Shown: positions 39,196 through 48,493, counted from the stretch's first letter. The stretch is 64,000 nt of DNA from an uncultured Planktomarina sp. (GCA_943788425.1 CALSQF010000004.1:372001-436000), one strand, 5' to 3'. Numbers and translations: made by a program. Notes: a model not told the origin generated them from the letters alone.

Positions 39196-40608
39196 ATGAC
39201 TCCAACTTTACTGTGGTTCCGGCGCGACTTGCGTCTGCAGGACCACGCGGGGCTGACGGCGGCGCTGTCCCGCGGTGGCCCAGTGATTGCTGTGTTCATC
39301 TGCGATGCGCAGGTTGAGACCTTGGGATCAGCGCCGAGATGGCGACTGGAGCAGGGTGTTGCTGCCCTGCAAAAGGATTTGAAAGACAAGGGGAACCAAC
39401 TGATTTTGCGCCGCGGCGCTGCCATAGATGTGATCCCGCTGCTGGTCGAAGAAACGGGCGCAACCGCGGTCTACTGGCAGCGAGCCTATGATCCAGCCAG
39501 TCAGGCACGAGATGCCCAGGTCAAGGCTTGCCTCTCTGGCATGGGTCTTGAGGCCAAAAGCTTCAAAGGTCATCTCTTGTTCGAACCTTGGACCGTGCAA
39601 ACCAAGCTGGGAGGATTTTACAAAGTTTACACGCCGCTTTGGAAGGCTGTGCGCGGCCGTGAGGTGCCTGCGCCCTTGCCCGAGCCCGGGCGGATCCCTG
39701 CGCCTGAGGCCTATCCAAGCTCTGAGGCGCTGGGCGCATGGGGTTTGGGGCGCGACATGCAACGCGGTGCTGCAACCGTGGCACAATATGCGCGGGTCGG
39801 CGCGGATTTGGCCCAGCAGCGCTTGGCAGAATTCACCAGTGGTGGGTTATGGAACTATGGCGAGGGGCGAGATGTTCCCGGTGAAGATGGCACGTCAAAA
39901 TTGGCGGAAAATTTGTCTCTGGGGGAAATTTCCCCCGCGCAGTGCTGGCACGCGGGGCAGGCTGAATTGGACCGTGGCAATCCGGGCGCGGAAACCTTTC
40001 TGAAAGAATTGGTGTGGCGCGAGTTTGCCTATCACCTGCTGCACCATACACCGCAGATATTGACGCAAAACTGGAAACCGGCTTGGGATGCCTTTCCCTG
40101 GAGTGAGGATGCCACCAGCGCCAAGTTCACCGCGTGGAAAACTGGGCGCACCGGTCTTGAGTTTATTGATGCGGCGATGCGCGAGCTTTATGTCACTGGC
40201 ACCATGCACAATCGTGGGCGGATGATTGTGGCTTCATATTTGACCAAACATCTGATGACCCATTGGCGGCTCGGGCAGGCTTGGTTTGAAGATTGCCTCA
40301 TAGATTGGGATCCCGCCAGCAATGCGATGGGATGGCAATGGGCGGCGGGCAGCGGCCCGGATGCGGCGCCCTATTTCCGCGTATTTAACCCTGAAACCCA
40401 GATCGAGAAATTTGATCCAGATCGGCGCTATCGCAAGATGTGGATTGCCGAAAGCCAGGCCGATCCGCCACCGAGCGCGCTGCAATATTTCGACGCCGTC
40501 CCGCCGTCTTGGGGTCTGTCGGCGCAGAGCGGATATCCCGTGCCCATTGTCTCAGCCAAAGACGGGCGCGAAATTGCCCTATCGTCTTATAAAGCGCGCG
40601 ACTTCTAA
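39196..40608 (+). CDS. phrB: Deoxyribodipyrimidine photolyase (class I)
   Basis: A blue-light flavoenzyme that splits cyclobutane pyrimidine dimers. The N-terminal antenna domain starts MTPTLLWFRRDLRLQDHAGL. The FAD domain has GLWNYGEGRD, KELVWREFAYHLL, TGRTGLEFIDAAMREL, TGTMHNRGRMIVASYLTKHL and the FRVFNPETQIEKFDP end. The Trp-rich electron path is retained (WQWAAGSGPDAAPYF). Length is 470 residues. It is followed by cfa after 74 bases; the photolyase-cfa pairing is known in Rhodobacter, where both belong to a singlet-oxygen response. Confidence 0.94.
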   Translation: MTPTLLWFRRDLRLQDHAGLTAALSRGGPVIAVFICDAQVETLGSAPRWRLEQGVAALQKDLKDKGNQLILRRGAAIDVIPLLVEETGATAVYWQRAYDPASQARDAQVKACLSGMGLEAKSFKGHLLFEPWTVQTKLGGFYKVYTPLWKAVRGREVPAPLPEPGRIPAPEAYPSSEALGAWGLGRDMQRGAATVAQYARVGADLAQQRLAEFTSGGLWNYGEGRDVPGEDGTSKLAENLSLGEISPAQCWHAGQAELDRGNPGAETFLKELVWREFAYHLLHHTPQILTQNWKPAWDAFPWSEDATSAKFTAWKTGRTGLEFIDAAMRELYVTGTMHNRGRMIVASYLTKHLMTHWRLGQAWFEDCLIDWDPASNAMGWQWAAGSGPDAAPYFRVFNPETQIEKFDPDRRYRKMWIAESQADPPPSALQYFDAVPPSWGLSAQSGYPVPIVSAKDGREIALSSYKARDF

Positions 40609-40682
40609 TCACTGCGAGGCTTGCTTCTTACGCCTGCTCCGTTAATTTACCAAAAATTCCAATCGATAAGGGAGACGCCTAT

Positions 40683-41891
40683 ATGATCCTGAACACCACC
40701 GACGGGCAGAAAAATTTGCCACGTTATTTTGCCACGGCTTTTAGCGTTGCGCAAAAAGGACAAAATGGGCGCATAGACTTTGTTTTTGAGGATGGCCGCA
40801 TCTTTCGGGCGGAAGGTCCGGGCGCGGGGCCGGTCTGCGAGCTTCGTATTCACGACAATGAAATATTCGAGCGGTTGCTGCGTGAAGGGCAGCTGGGGTT
40901 TTGTGACGCCTATTTGGATGGCCAATGGAGCACGCCGGATTTGCAGGCTTTCATGGACTATATCCATGCGGATAATGAAGAGGTATTTGACAGTTTCCCA
41001 GGGCAAAAGCTGGTGCAGCTTTACGAGAAATTCCGCTTCTGGATGCAGGGTAACTCCAAGGGTCAGGCGCGCAAGAATATCAGCTATCACTATGATTTAG
41101 GTAATGATTTTTATGGTCTGTGGCTCGATAAGACCATGACCTATTCATCGGCGATTTTTGCCAGTGGGCATGGAACTCTTGAGGAGGCTCAGACAGCAAA
41201 ATATGCCAGCATGGTTGATCAAATGGGAGTAAAACCCGGCGATCATGTGTTGGAAATCGGTTGTGGTTGGGGCGGCTTTGCCGAATATGCTGCAAAAGAG
41301 CGCGGCTTGAAGGTGACCTGTCTGACCATCAGCCAAGAGCAGTTTAAATATGCCAAAGATCGGATTGCCGCTGCGGGTTTGCAAGATATGGTGACGTTCA
41401 AATTGCAAGATTATCGCGATGAGACTGGGGTATATGACGGCATCGCCAGCATTGAGATGTTTGAGGCCGTTGGAGAAAAATATTGGCCCTCCTATTTCAG
41501 TACGGTTTTTGGGCGTCTCAAAAAAGGTGGGCAGGCCACGCTGCAAATCATCACAGTGCGAGATGATCGCTTCGAAGGCTACCGAAAATCTGTTGATTTT
41601 ATTCAAAAATATATTTTTCCGGGTGGTATGCTCCCCTCACCGGAAGTGCTGCGCCGGGAAGCAGATAAAGCCGGTTTGGCTTTTGTGAAATCAATCGAAT
41701 TTGGCGAAAGCTATAGCAAAACACTCCGGCTTTGGCATGAGCGGTTCAATGACCAATGGGATCAGGTGGCGGCGATGGGATTTGATGATCGTTTCCGCCG
41801 GATGTGGAATTTCTACCTGACGTCTTGCGCTGCGACCTTCCATTACGCCAATTGCGATGTGACGCAAATTACCCTCTGCAAGCAAGCCTAG
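40683..41891 (+). CDS. cfa: Cyclopropane-fatty-acyl-phospholipid synthase
   Basis: A 402-residue SAM-dependent methyltransferase acting on membrane phospholipid unsaturated chains. The N-terminal lipid-binding part includes LGFCDAYLDGQWSTPDL. Then come NISYHYDLGNDFYGLWLD, the SAM loop VLEIGCGWGGFAEYAA, LTISQEQFKYA, SIEMFEAVGEKYW and the C-terminal FNDQW region. The start ATG 40683 follows GGGAGACGCCTAT. The next gene begins 7 bases after its stop, so the two are probably co-transcribed. Confidence 0.93.
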   Translation: MILNTTDGQKNLPRYFATAFSVAQKGQNGRIDFVFEDGRIFRAEGPGAGPVCELRIHDNEIFERLLREGQLGFCDAYLDGQWSTPDLQAFMDYIHADNEEVFDSFPGQKLVQLYEKFRFWMQGNSKGQARKNISYHYDLGNDFYGLWLDKTMTYSSAIFASGHGTLEEAQTAKYASMVDQMGVKPGDHVLEIGCGWGGFAEYAAKERGLKVTCLTISQEQFKYAKDRIAAAGLQDMVTFKLQDYRDETGVYDGIASIEMFEAVGEKYWPSYFSTVFGRLKKGGQATLQIITVRDDRFEGYRKSVDFIQKYIFPGGMLPSPEVLRREADKAGLAFVKSIEFGESYSKTLRLWHERFNDQWDQVAAMGFDDRFRRMWNFYLTSCAATFHYANCDVTQITLCKQA

Positions 41892-41898
41892 TGCGATT

Positions 41899-43017
41899 AT
41901 GACCAATGTATTTTTATTCGGCACGCTATGCTGGCCCGAGCTTCTGCGCCTTGTGGCTGGGGCAACTTGCCCTTCAGGTATGGCGGCGGAATTGCCGGGC
42001 TATCATGTCAGCTGGGCCAAGGGGCAAGCTTTCCCGGCCATCCATGCCAAAGCGGGCTCTCGAGCGCCGGGCATTTTGCTGCGGGGGTGTGATGCGCAGG
42101 TTTTGGCGCGTATGGATCACTATGAAAGTGGCTTTGGCTATAAGCTCGACCCGGTGTCGGTCATGGTTGCGGGGCGCAGCGTACAAGCGCAAGTTTACCT
42201 GCCTCCAGACGGCCTAGCAGCGGGATCAGAGTGGTCTTTGGCAGATTGGCAAAAGGCTTATGGGGCTCTGGCTTTGGAAGCGGCTTGGGAGGTTATGGCC
42301 GTGATGGGGCAGATGTCACCGGCACAACTGGCGCGGGCCTATCCCATGATGCGCGTGCGTGCGGATGCTCGGCTCAAGGCGCGCTCAGATCCGGCGCCGC
42401 AGTCGCCCTCTGGTTTGAGCCGCAGCGATGTGGTGGTGCATGAACACAGCCAGCCTTACACAAAATTTTTCGCCTTGCAGCAGGCCGACTTATGCGTGCC
42501 GCGTTTTGATGGGGCAGGGAGCGAGTGCGTGGAGCGGGTGGCCTTTATTGGCACAGATGCCGCCATCGTTCTGCCCTATGATCCCAAAACGGATCGGGTC
42601 TTATTGATTGAGCAGTTTCGCTTTGGCCCCTTTGCGCGCGCCGATGCCCATCCGTGGCTGATGGAGCCAGTTGCTGGGCGTATTGATGCGGGTGAGACAG
42701 CCCAAGCGGCCGCAATCCGTGAAAGCTTTGAAGAGGCGGGGTTGCAGATCACGGATCTTCACAAGGTGCATAGCGGCTATAGCTCACCGGGATGTAGCAG
42801 TGAATATTTTCACATTTTTGTTGGCCTGGCAGATATTGGTGATGGGGCGGCGATCTTGAGCGGAGTGCCCGAAGAATCTGAGGATATCCAAGGGCATGTT
42901 CTGAGCTTTGACGACTTTTACCATCGTTTGACGACCCATCAATTGCCTGTGGTGCCATTGGCTTTGGCAGGCTATTGGCTGGCACAAAATCGAGACAGCT
43001 TGCGGAAGAATTCTTGA
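41899..43017 (+). CDS. Gamma-glutamylcyclotransferase-like / NUDIX fusion (ADP-ribose pyrophosphatase-like)
   Basis: A 372-residue two-domain protein. Residues 1 to about 150 form a GGCT/AIG2-like domain with the FLFGTL opening and the APGILLRG...MDHYESGFGYK segment. Residues from about 185 are a NUDIX hydrolase with the box G-x5-E-x7-RE-x2-EE-x-GL (AGRIDAGETAQAAAIRESFE then EAGL) and a long ADP-ribose-type insert. One position of the box is Ser instead of the usual aliphatic residue. The NUDIX half resembles NudF, which hydrolyses ADP-ribose to AMP and ribose 5-phosphate. What the fused GGCT part contributes is unknown. It closely follows cfa. Confidence 0.82.
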   Translation: MTNVFLFGTLCWPELLRLVAGATCPSGMAAELPGYHVSWAKGQAFPAIHAKAGSRAPGILLRGCDAQVLARMDHYESGFGYKLDPVSVMVAGRSVQAQVYLPPDGLAAGSEWSLADWQKAYGALALEAAWEVMAVMGQMSPAQLARAYPMMRVRADARLKARSDPAPQSPSGLSRSDVVVHEHSQPYTKFFALQQADLCVPRFDGAGSECVERVAFIGTDAAIVLPYDPKTDRVLLIEQFRFGPFARADAHPWLMEPVAGRIDAGETAQAAAIRESFEEAGLQITDLHKVHSGYSSPGCSSEYFHIFVGLADIGDGAAILSGVPEESEDIQGHVLSFDDFYHRLTTHQLPVVPLALAGYWLAQNRDSLRKNS

Positions 43018-43065
43018 GCTTCTGCCCTATGCGGCTTAGTAAGAATAAAAGATAAAGGGTTTGTG

Positions 43066-44100
43066 ATGTCGACTATCTATACCGACTTGGCTGCGGCCGT
43101 TGGCAATACGCCATTGATCCGGCTCAATGCCACGAGTGAGGCCACGGGCTGTGAGATTCTTGGAAAGGCGGAATTTATGAACCCAGGGCAATCGGTTAAG
43201 GACCGCGCGGCATTGTATATCATCAAAGCCGCCGCGGCCTCTGGTGACTTAAGGCCGGGGGGGACGATCGTTGAAGGCACTGCGGGCAACACCGGGATTG
43301 GCTTGGCCCTGGTGGGTGCCTCCATGGGCTATCGCACAGTGATCGTCATACCTGAAACGCAAAGCCAAGAGAAAAAGGATATGTTGCGACTTGCCGGTGC
43401 AGAGCTTGTCGAAGTTCCCGCCGCCCCCTATAAAAATCCCAATAACTATGTGCGCTACTCGGGGCGTTTGGCCCAAGAATTGGCCAAAATAGAGCCCAAT
43501 GGCGCCATATGGGCCAATCAATTTGACAACACAGCCAATCGCCAAGCGCATATCGAGACCACCGGGCCGGAGATCTGGGCGCAAACGCAGGGCAAGCTCG
43601 ATGGCTTCATTTGTGCGGCAGGTTCGGGCGGAACCGTGGCGGGCATGGGAATGTATTTGCAACCCAAGGGCGTCAAAGTGGGCCTTGCTGATCCCGATGG
43701 TGCGGCCTTGCACAGTTTTTACACCACCGGGGTTTTGGCCTCTGATGGTGGCTCGATCAGCGAAGGCATCGGTCAGGGCCGGATCACCAAGAACCTAGAG
43801 GGCTTTACGCCGGATATGTCCTATAACATCCCCGATGCAGAGGCTTTGCCCTACGTGTTCGATCTGCTGCGCAATGAGGGCTTAGTTCTGGGAGGCTCTT
43901 CGGGAATTAACATTGCGGGCGCCGTGCGCATGGCACATGACCTTGGCCCCGGCCATAGAATCGTTACTATTCTTTGTGACTATGGTACGCGCTATCAATC
44001 AAAACTCTTTAACCCAGATTTCTTGCGCTCAAAAGGACTTGCGGTGCCAGAATGGATGGAGACCAGCCGTGATATCCAAACTGTTTTCGAACCTGTCTAG
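43066..44100 (+). CDS. cysK: Cysteine synthase A
   Basis: An O-acetylserine sulfhydrylase, fold-type II PLP enzyme. The PLP lysine is Lys45 (NPGQSVKDRAAL), the substrate loop is EGTAGNTGIGLA, AAGSGGTVAGMGMYL binds the phosphate, and GGSSGINIAGAVR contacts the ring nitrogen. Length is 344 residues, longer than E. coli CysK by an extra C-terminal stretch, as in other Rhodobacterales. ATG 43066 is preferred over GTG 43063; AAAGGG is 6 nt upstream. Its 3' end overlaps the channel gene by 32 bases in another frame. Confidence 0.93.
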   Translation: MSTIYTDLAAAVGNTPLIRLNATSEATGCEILGKAEFMNPGQSVKDRAALYIIKAAAASGDLRPGGTIVEGTAGNTGIGLALVGASMGYRTVIVIPETQSQEKKDMLRLAGAELVEVPAAPYKNPNNYVRYSGRLAQELAKIEPNGAIWANQFDNTANRQAHIETTGPEIWAQTQGKLDGFICAAGSGGTVAGMGMYLQPKGVKVGLADPDGAALHSFYTTGVLASDGGSISEGIGQGRITKNLEGFTPDMSYNIPDAEALPYVFDLLRNEGLVLGGSSGINIAGAVRMAHDLGPGHRIVTILCDYGTRYQSKLFNPDFLRSKGLAVPEWMETSRDIQTVFEPV

Positions 44101-46411
44101 ATTTTTTCTGATCCTGTTCTTGGGGCTTTGGGCTGCGCTCGCGAGCGCGCAAACTTCGGCGCAAACCAGCCCAGATTATAGCCGATGGGACGCGACAGCG
44201 AATATGGCGCAAGATACGCTAGAAACCGGCACGGCAAATGAAGCTTTTTTGATCAAACTGCGGGCGCAATTGGCGCTGCGGCGTTCTGAATTCTCCGAAG
44301 CGCAAAACTCTTTTCCGGCGCGATTGGCCATTTTGGAGGAGCAGCTGGCCGCCCTTGGCCCCGCGCCAGAAAGCGGCACCGAACCGGCAGAAATAGCGGA
44401 ACGTCGCGCGAGTTTGACCCAGAATATTGAAGCCATAAATGCGCCGCGCATTCGGGCCCGAGAAGCTTATAAACAGGCCGATGGCTTGATCCGTGAGATT
44501 GATGCCGCGTTATCGGCGAAACAAACTGAAAATCTGCTGAAATTGGGGCCGTCGCCCATTGATCTTCGTCTCTGGCCCGCGGCGGTTTTGCAAATTACGG
44601 AAAAATCCCAATCCCTTGCGGGCAGCGTAGCCACTGCCTGGAACACTCCTGTTGTGCGCGATAAAGCGCGCGATCAATTGCCGCTTATCGTGACGCTGCT
44701 TTTGGCAGCTGGCCTGTTGCTGACGCAAGGCCGCCGCTCGCTGGCCCGCGCCCTGCGCCGTCTGTCGCGCTCTGAACATGCCTATGGTGTCGATCTGGCC
44801 GGGTATTTGCTTGCCTTGGGACAGTTGGTGATTGTGATGCTCTGCGTATTCTTGGTGTCGCGCGCTTGGGCTGTCTCACGGCTGCATGATCTTGATTTGA
44901 GCCTTTTGTTGCAAGGCGCAACTTGGATTTGCGCGCCGCTTTTTATCAGCCGTTGGTTGGCCACTCAACTTTGCCCCGTTGATGAGGCGACAAGAAGCGC
45001 TCTTGCACTGCCCAGCGGTTCAGGCGCGCAGGCCCGTTTCTTGATCCGTTGGCTAGGTGTGGTGATTTCTACGATGATCTTGATGGATTATCTGGGCGAA
45101 ATGGGCGATTTTTCGAGTGGGACAGCGGCAGTAAATGTCTTTGCTTTGGTGACCGTCGCCGGAATTGGCAGCTTTCGGTTTGGCGGATTGCTTTGGCGCC
45201 AAGGCCGTGGATCACAAGCCTCCAAGACCGGCCAAATGCCCCATAGGTTTGTCGTGCGACTTGGCCGGGCTTTGGCCGTTGTTTCGGGGGTATCTATCGC
45301 CCTTGCGGTGATCGGCTATTCAGATTTGGCCCTGGAGTTGTTGCGCGCAGCCATTCTGTCGACCGGGCTTTTTGGCATCCTCTTCGTGACATTTGAGGCC
45401 GTACGTAATGCATCTGCAATGCTCTCCACTGATCGCAGCGCCGGGCATGATAGCCTGGCTGCGGTCGTGGTAAATGCGGGTTTGATTGTGGTGTCCTTAC
45501 CGATCTTTGCTCTGATCTGGGGGGTGCGCACATCAGAGCTGACGGAGCTGTGGGCGACCTTTAAATCTGGCGTCACACTTGGAGAGGTTCAGCTGTCACC
45601 TGGCGTTGTTTTGCAGCTGATCGTTATCTTTGTCATTGGTCTGTTACTCACACGCCTGATCCAACGGACTTTAAAAACCCGCATCTTGGCCAAAACCAAA
45701 ATCGATGCTGGCGGGCAAAACGCCATTGTTTCGGGTATCGGATATTTAGGGATTTTCTTGGCGGCGGTCGTGGCGATTACTTCCGCGGGGCTTGATCTGT
45801 CTTCACTCGCAATTGTTGCTGGTGCGCTCTCGGTCGGGATCGGATTTGGCTTGCAAAATATTGTATCCAATTTCGTGTCTGGCATCATCTTATTGATCGA
45901 GAGGCCCATCAGCGTTGGGGATTGGATCGAAGTGGGCGGCAATATGGGGATTGTGAGAAAAATTTCCGTGCGTTCCACGAGCATTCAGACCTTTGATCGC
46001 ACGGATGTGATCGTGCCCAATGCGGATCTGGTGTCGGGAACGGTGACCAATTACACCCATGGCAGCTCTGTGGGCCGTGTCATCGTACCTGTCGGCGTGG
46101 CGTATGGTAATGACACGCGTAAGATTGAAGAACTCTTGTTGCCGCTTGCGGAAAATCATCCTCTGGTGCTGAAAGATCCGGCGCCTTCAGTGGTCTTCCA
46201 GGGGTTTGGTGCAGATTCTTTGAACTTTGAAATCCGCGCATTGCTCGGTGATATCAATTATGGGCTGACAGTGCGCTCTGAACTGAACCATCAAATTTAT
46301 GAGGTGCTGTCCGCCAATGGGATAGAAATTCCGTTTGGGCAGCGCGATATTTGGATCCGTAATCCAGAGGCCCTGTCAGCTGCACGCTCCGAGCCCTCCG
46401 AACCCACATGA
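44069..46411 (+). CDS. MscS-family mechanosensitive channel with N-terminal DUF3772 domain
   Basis: A 780-residue inner-membrane channel. It starts with a signal peptide (about residues 1-28, FFLILFLGLWAALASA then QTSAQ), a periplasmic helical DUF3772 region (about 30-200), about ten membrane segments and the C-terminal MscS module: pore-lining GALSVGIGFGLQNIVSNFV, then LLIERPISVGDWIEV and FDRTDVIVPNADLVSGTV. It releases solutes during hypo-osmotic shock. The start is most likely GTG 44069, inside the end of cysK, because GGAG lies 7 nt before it and this places the signal peptide at the N-terminus. Confidence 0.88.
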   Translation: MISKLFSNLSRFFLILFLGLWAALASAQTSAQTSPDYSRWDATANMAQDTLETGTANEAFLIKLRAQLALRRSEFSEAQNSFPARLAILEEQLAALGPAPESGTEPAEIAERRASLTQNIEAINAPRIRAREAYKQADGLIREIDAALSAKQTENLLKLGPSPIDLRLWPAAVLQITEKSQSLAGSVATAWNTPVVRDKARDQLPLIVTLLLAAGLLLTQGRRSLARALRRLSRSEHAYGVDLAGYLLALGQLVIVMLCVFLVSRAWAVSRLHDLDLSLLLQGATWICAPLFISRWLATQLCPVDEATRSALALPSGSGAQARFLIRWLGVVISTMILMDYLGEMGDFSSGTAAVNVFALVTVAGIGSFRFGGLLWRQGRGSQASKTGQMPHRFVVRLGRALAVVSGVSIALAVIGYSDLALELLRAAILSTGLFGILFVTFEAVRNASAMLSTDRSAGHDSLAAVVVNAGLIVVSLPIFALIWGVRTSELTELWATFKSGVTLGEVQLSPGVVLQLIVIFVIGLLLTRLIQRTLKTRILAKTKIDAGGQNAIVSGIGYLGIFLAAVVAITSAGLDLSSLAIVAGALSVGIGFGLQNIVSNFVSGIILLIERPISVGDWIEVGGNMGIVRKISVRSTSIQTFDRTDVIVPNADLVSGTVTNYTHGSSVGRVIVPVGVAYGNDTRKIEELLLPLAENHPLVLKDPAPSVVFQGFGADSLNFEIRALLGDINYGLTVRSELNHQIYEVLSANGIEIPFGQRDIWIRNPEALSAARSEPSEPT

Positions 46412-46500
46412 GCCGCGGATCAAATTTTTTGGACTATGAGGTGGGAAATCGATTTCTGGCCCTTGAAAACCGTGCGCCAGTCTCATAGACCACGCACAAC

Positions 46501-46590
46501 GGACAGGTGGCCGAGTGGTCGAAGGCGCACGCCTGGAAAGTGTGTAGGCGGGAGACCGTCTCCAGGGTTCGAATCCCTGTCTGTCCGCCA
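46501..46590 (+). tRNA. tRNA-Ser (anticodon GGA)
   Basis: The acceptor stem GGACAGG pairs with the terminal TCTGTCC, followed by discriminator G and encoded CCA. The anticodon stem CACGC/GTGTG holds loop CTGGAAA with anticodon GGA (decodes UCC/UCU). A long class-II variable arm and the T-arm CAGGGTTCGAATCCCTG confirm a serine tRNA. Its last 15 bases are the attachment core of the accessory region that follows. Confidence 0.97.
46576..46590 (+). other. Left attachment core (tRNA-Ser 3' end)
   Basis: The sequence cctgtctgtccgcca covers the 3' half of the T-stem, the acceptor strand and CCA of the tRNA. It is repeated exactly at 61279-61293, as expected for a tyrosine-recombinase attachment site at a tRNA gene. 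Confidence 0.75.
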
Positions 46591-46835
46591 AATATAGGCA
46601 TTAATTAATCTGATTTAATGTAATTATAATATTAATTTATATCTCTACCCACAACGCTACCCACAATGAAACATCAGATCAAAACAGAGTGTATCAGGGG
46701 TTACTGTACCCAATCGCTACAATTGAGCCGCAGGACCTAGGAACGGGGACCCGCATTTTAGGGCCCCGCGTCTCGGACCACGGGCCTTTAGTATTGGGAG
46801 CGTAAATTCATTGGGGGTAATTTTGTTTGGTAACG
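46591..46835 (+). repeat. Island-end repeat, copy A
   Basis: This non-coding stretch matches 61294-61540 along its length with many substitutions and small gaps. Conserved blocks include an AT-rich part (tataattataatatta-like), a doubled ctacccacaacg/ctacccacaatg word, catcagatcaaaacagag, aggggttactgt and ctcggaccacgggccttt. It is probably the attP-side end carried by each of two related elements. I see no gene in it. Confidence 0.75.
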
Positions 46836-46845
46836 CCATCTCTAT

Positions 46846-47010
46846 TCACGCACCAATTTCAAGCTAAACCGTGCTGCTGCTCTCGCTGAGTGGCGCCAAT
46901 TATTGAGCGCATAGATTCAGGCTGCGCCAGCAATCCGATGCGAGTTACTAGTTGTTTGACAGCACCTCCGCCAGCAATCCGATGCGAGCTCTCATTTGTC
47001 TGACGGAACC
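46846..47010 (+). mobile_element. IS6-type transposase remnant (C-terminal end and right termini)
   Basis: One frame reads NFKLNRAAALAEWRQLLSA then a stop, the C-terminus of an IS6-family DDE transposase, matching 48800-48864. After it the word cagcaatccgatgcgag occurs twice (about 46929 and 46974), each followed by a terminus-like ttgtttgacagcacc or tttgtctgacggaacc. This looks like two nested or duplicated right ends. The second terminus overlaps the last codons of the MFS gene. Confidence 0.65.
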
Positions 47011-48185
47011 GATGCGGCTTTTGTCGTACCTTTGGTTGACTTTGACCCAAGCGCCCCGGACAGAGCAAAGCTGAGCACGATCAGCGGCAGCCCGATCCCG
47101 AAGGTCCAGCGCAGACCGAAGTGTTCTGCAATGAACCCAAGAAGGGGCGGCGCCAGCAGAAAAGTCACAAAGCTGAATTGCGCCAAAGCCGCGACGTTGA
47201 TGGCTGCGGGCCGGTCGGTCCGTTGCGCCGCTGCAGACATGGCAAGCGGGAACATCATCGCGTTGCCTGCCCCGATCAGGGCGAACCCAATTAAAGCGAC
47301 CAAGGGGTCAGGCGCAAAAAAGACGGTGATAACGCCCAGTGCCATGACCGTTTGCATCCCACGGGCGACACGGGTTGGTGCGAAGTGATCGACAAACCGG
47401 TCTCCAAAATATCGCACCATGCCTTGCGACAGGGCTGCGGTTGCGACGCCGATAGCACCCATCTCTGGAATCGCTACAAAGACACTGTCCATGTAGATCG
47501 CTGTCCAATCGATAGAGGCTCCTTCGAGCAGCATTGATGACAGTGTCACCCCAACAAGGACCATAATCGCGAATGTTGGCTTTGCAACGATCGGTGGTTT
47601 GTCGTGACTATCGGTGGCGCGGATGGTGGCCGGTTGAAAGGCCTGCAGGCATAGCCACGTCAGAAGGATGCAAATCGGAATGCTTGCCATCAGCTGGGTC
47701 TGAGGTGTGATCCCGAATTTGACCATGATTGCGCTGTAGGCAGCCGCCCCGAAGAACCCAAGGCTCCAGAATGCGTGTGCGCGACCCATGATGCGGCGGT
47801 CCATGCCTGCTTCGACCCTGTCGGCTTCAACGTTGATGATAATTTCAACCGCTCCAATACACAGGCCCGCTGGAACCAAAAGAAAGAAAAAGGCCAAGGG
47901 GTCATTTGCGAAAGAGGCAATTGCGAAGAACAGCGCCATTGCTGGAACAAGTGCGAGCATTGCAATCCGATGGCCAATCTTAGTCACAAGCGCCGTGCTG
48001 AGCGTGAGCGCTGTGATCGTTCCGACCGAAATCCCCATCAGCGCCAGACCCAAAGCGCCTTCTTCGATTCCCATTGCGAATTTGATATCTGGAAGGCGCG
48101 GGAAGATTTGACCCAGGCCAAACGCATAAATCGCGAAGACCGCGAAGACGCGGTGATGTGGTTGGAGGCGGGCAGAGAGAGACAT
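46992..48185 (-). CDS. MFS transporter
   Basis: A 397-residue major-facilitator protein with about twelve hydrophobic segments. It resembles the FucP/YbjJ-like branch of small-molecule transporters (FGLGQIFPRLPDIKFAMGIEEGALGLALMG near the N-terminus, GRAHAFWSLGFFGAA in the loop between segments 4 and 5). The substrate is not predictable. ATG 48185 is chosen; upstream in-frame TTG codons give a hydrophilic extension. The last few codons (SVPSDK, stop) lie within the inverted terminus of the IS6-type remnant, so the natural C-terminus may have been replaced by an insertion. Confidence 0.82.
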   Translation of the reverse strand: MSLSARLQPHHRVFAVFAIYAFGLGQIFPRLPDIKFAMGIEEGALGLALMGISVGTITALTLSTALVTKIGHRIAMLALVPAMALFFAIASFANDPLAFFFLLVPAGLCIGAVEIIINVEADRVEAGMDRRIMGRAHAFWSLGFFGAAAYSAIMVKFGITPQTQLMASIPICILLTWLCLQAFQPATIRATDSHDKPPIVAKPTFAIMVLVGVTLSSMLLEGASIDWTAIYMDSVFVAIPEMGAIGVATAALSQGMVRYFGDRFVDHFAPTRVARGMQTVMALGVITVFFAPDPLVALIGFALIGAGNAMMFPLAMSAAAQRTDRPAAINVAALAQFSFVTFLLAPPLLGFIAEHFGLRWTFGIGLPLIVLSFALSGALGSKSTKGTTKAASVPSDK

Positions 48186-48364
48186 GGGGGTAGCTTTCAA
48201 AAAAATACACACAAGCGTGTACAAGTACGCGAATGTGGCCAAATTTTCGGACAATTGTAAATATTGAAATTAGGCAACCTTCTCATAACCTTACATTAAC
48301 TGGTAAGATGCGGACCAACCAGCCGTTCAGGATCCAAAATCTAAAGACTGCTTCCCACTTTCGG

Positions 48365-48490
48365 TCATCTACCTATGCTCTGCATATACCAGGTTTTGAT
48401 CAGTCTTGGTAGCGCCTCTTCCCAGTCCATGGCTCCATACTGCCCGACAAGGTCGTTCTCGAACCGAGAGTGTCGCCCTACTAGGTTGTT
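48365..48490 (-). pseudogene. Possible gene remnant cut off by the IS6-type end
   Basis: On the minus strand a frame ending in TGA at 48365 reads RFENDLVGQYGAMDWEEALP followed by RLIKTWYMQSIGR. The composition is protein-like, but no start and no recognisable domain are present, and the reading begins at the border of the IS remnant. It is probably the 3' scrap of a gene destroyed by the insertion; chance cannot be excluded. The rest of 48186-48490 shows nothing further apart from the likely MFS promoter. Confidence 0.3.
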
Positions 48491-48493
48491 GGG

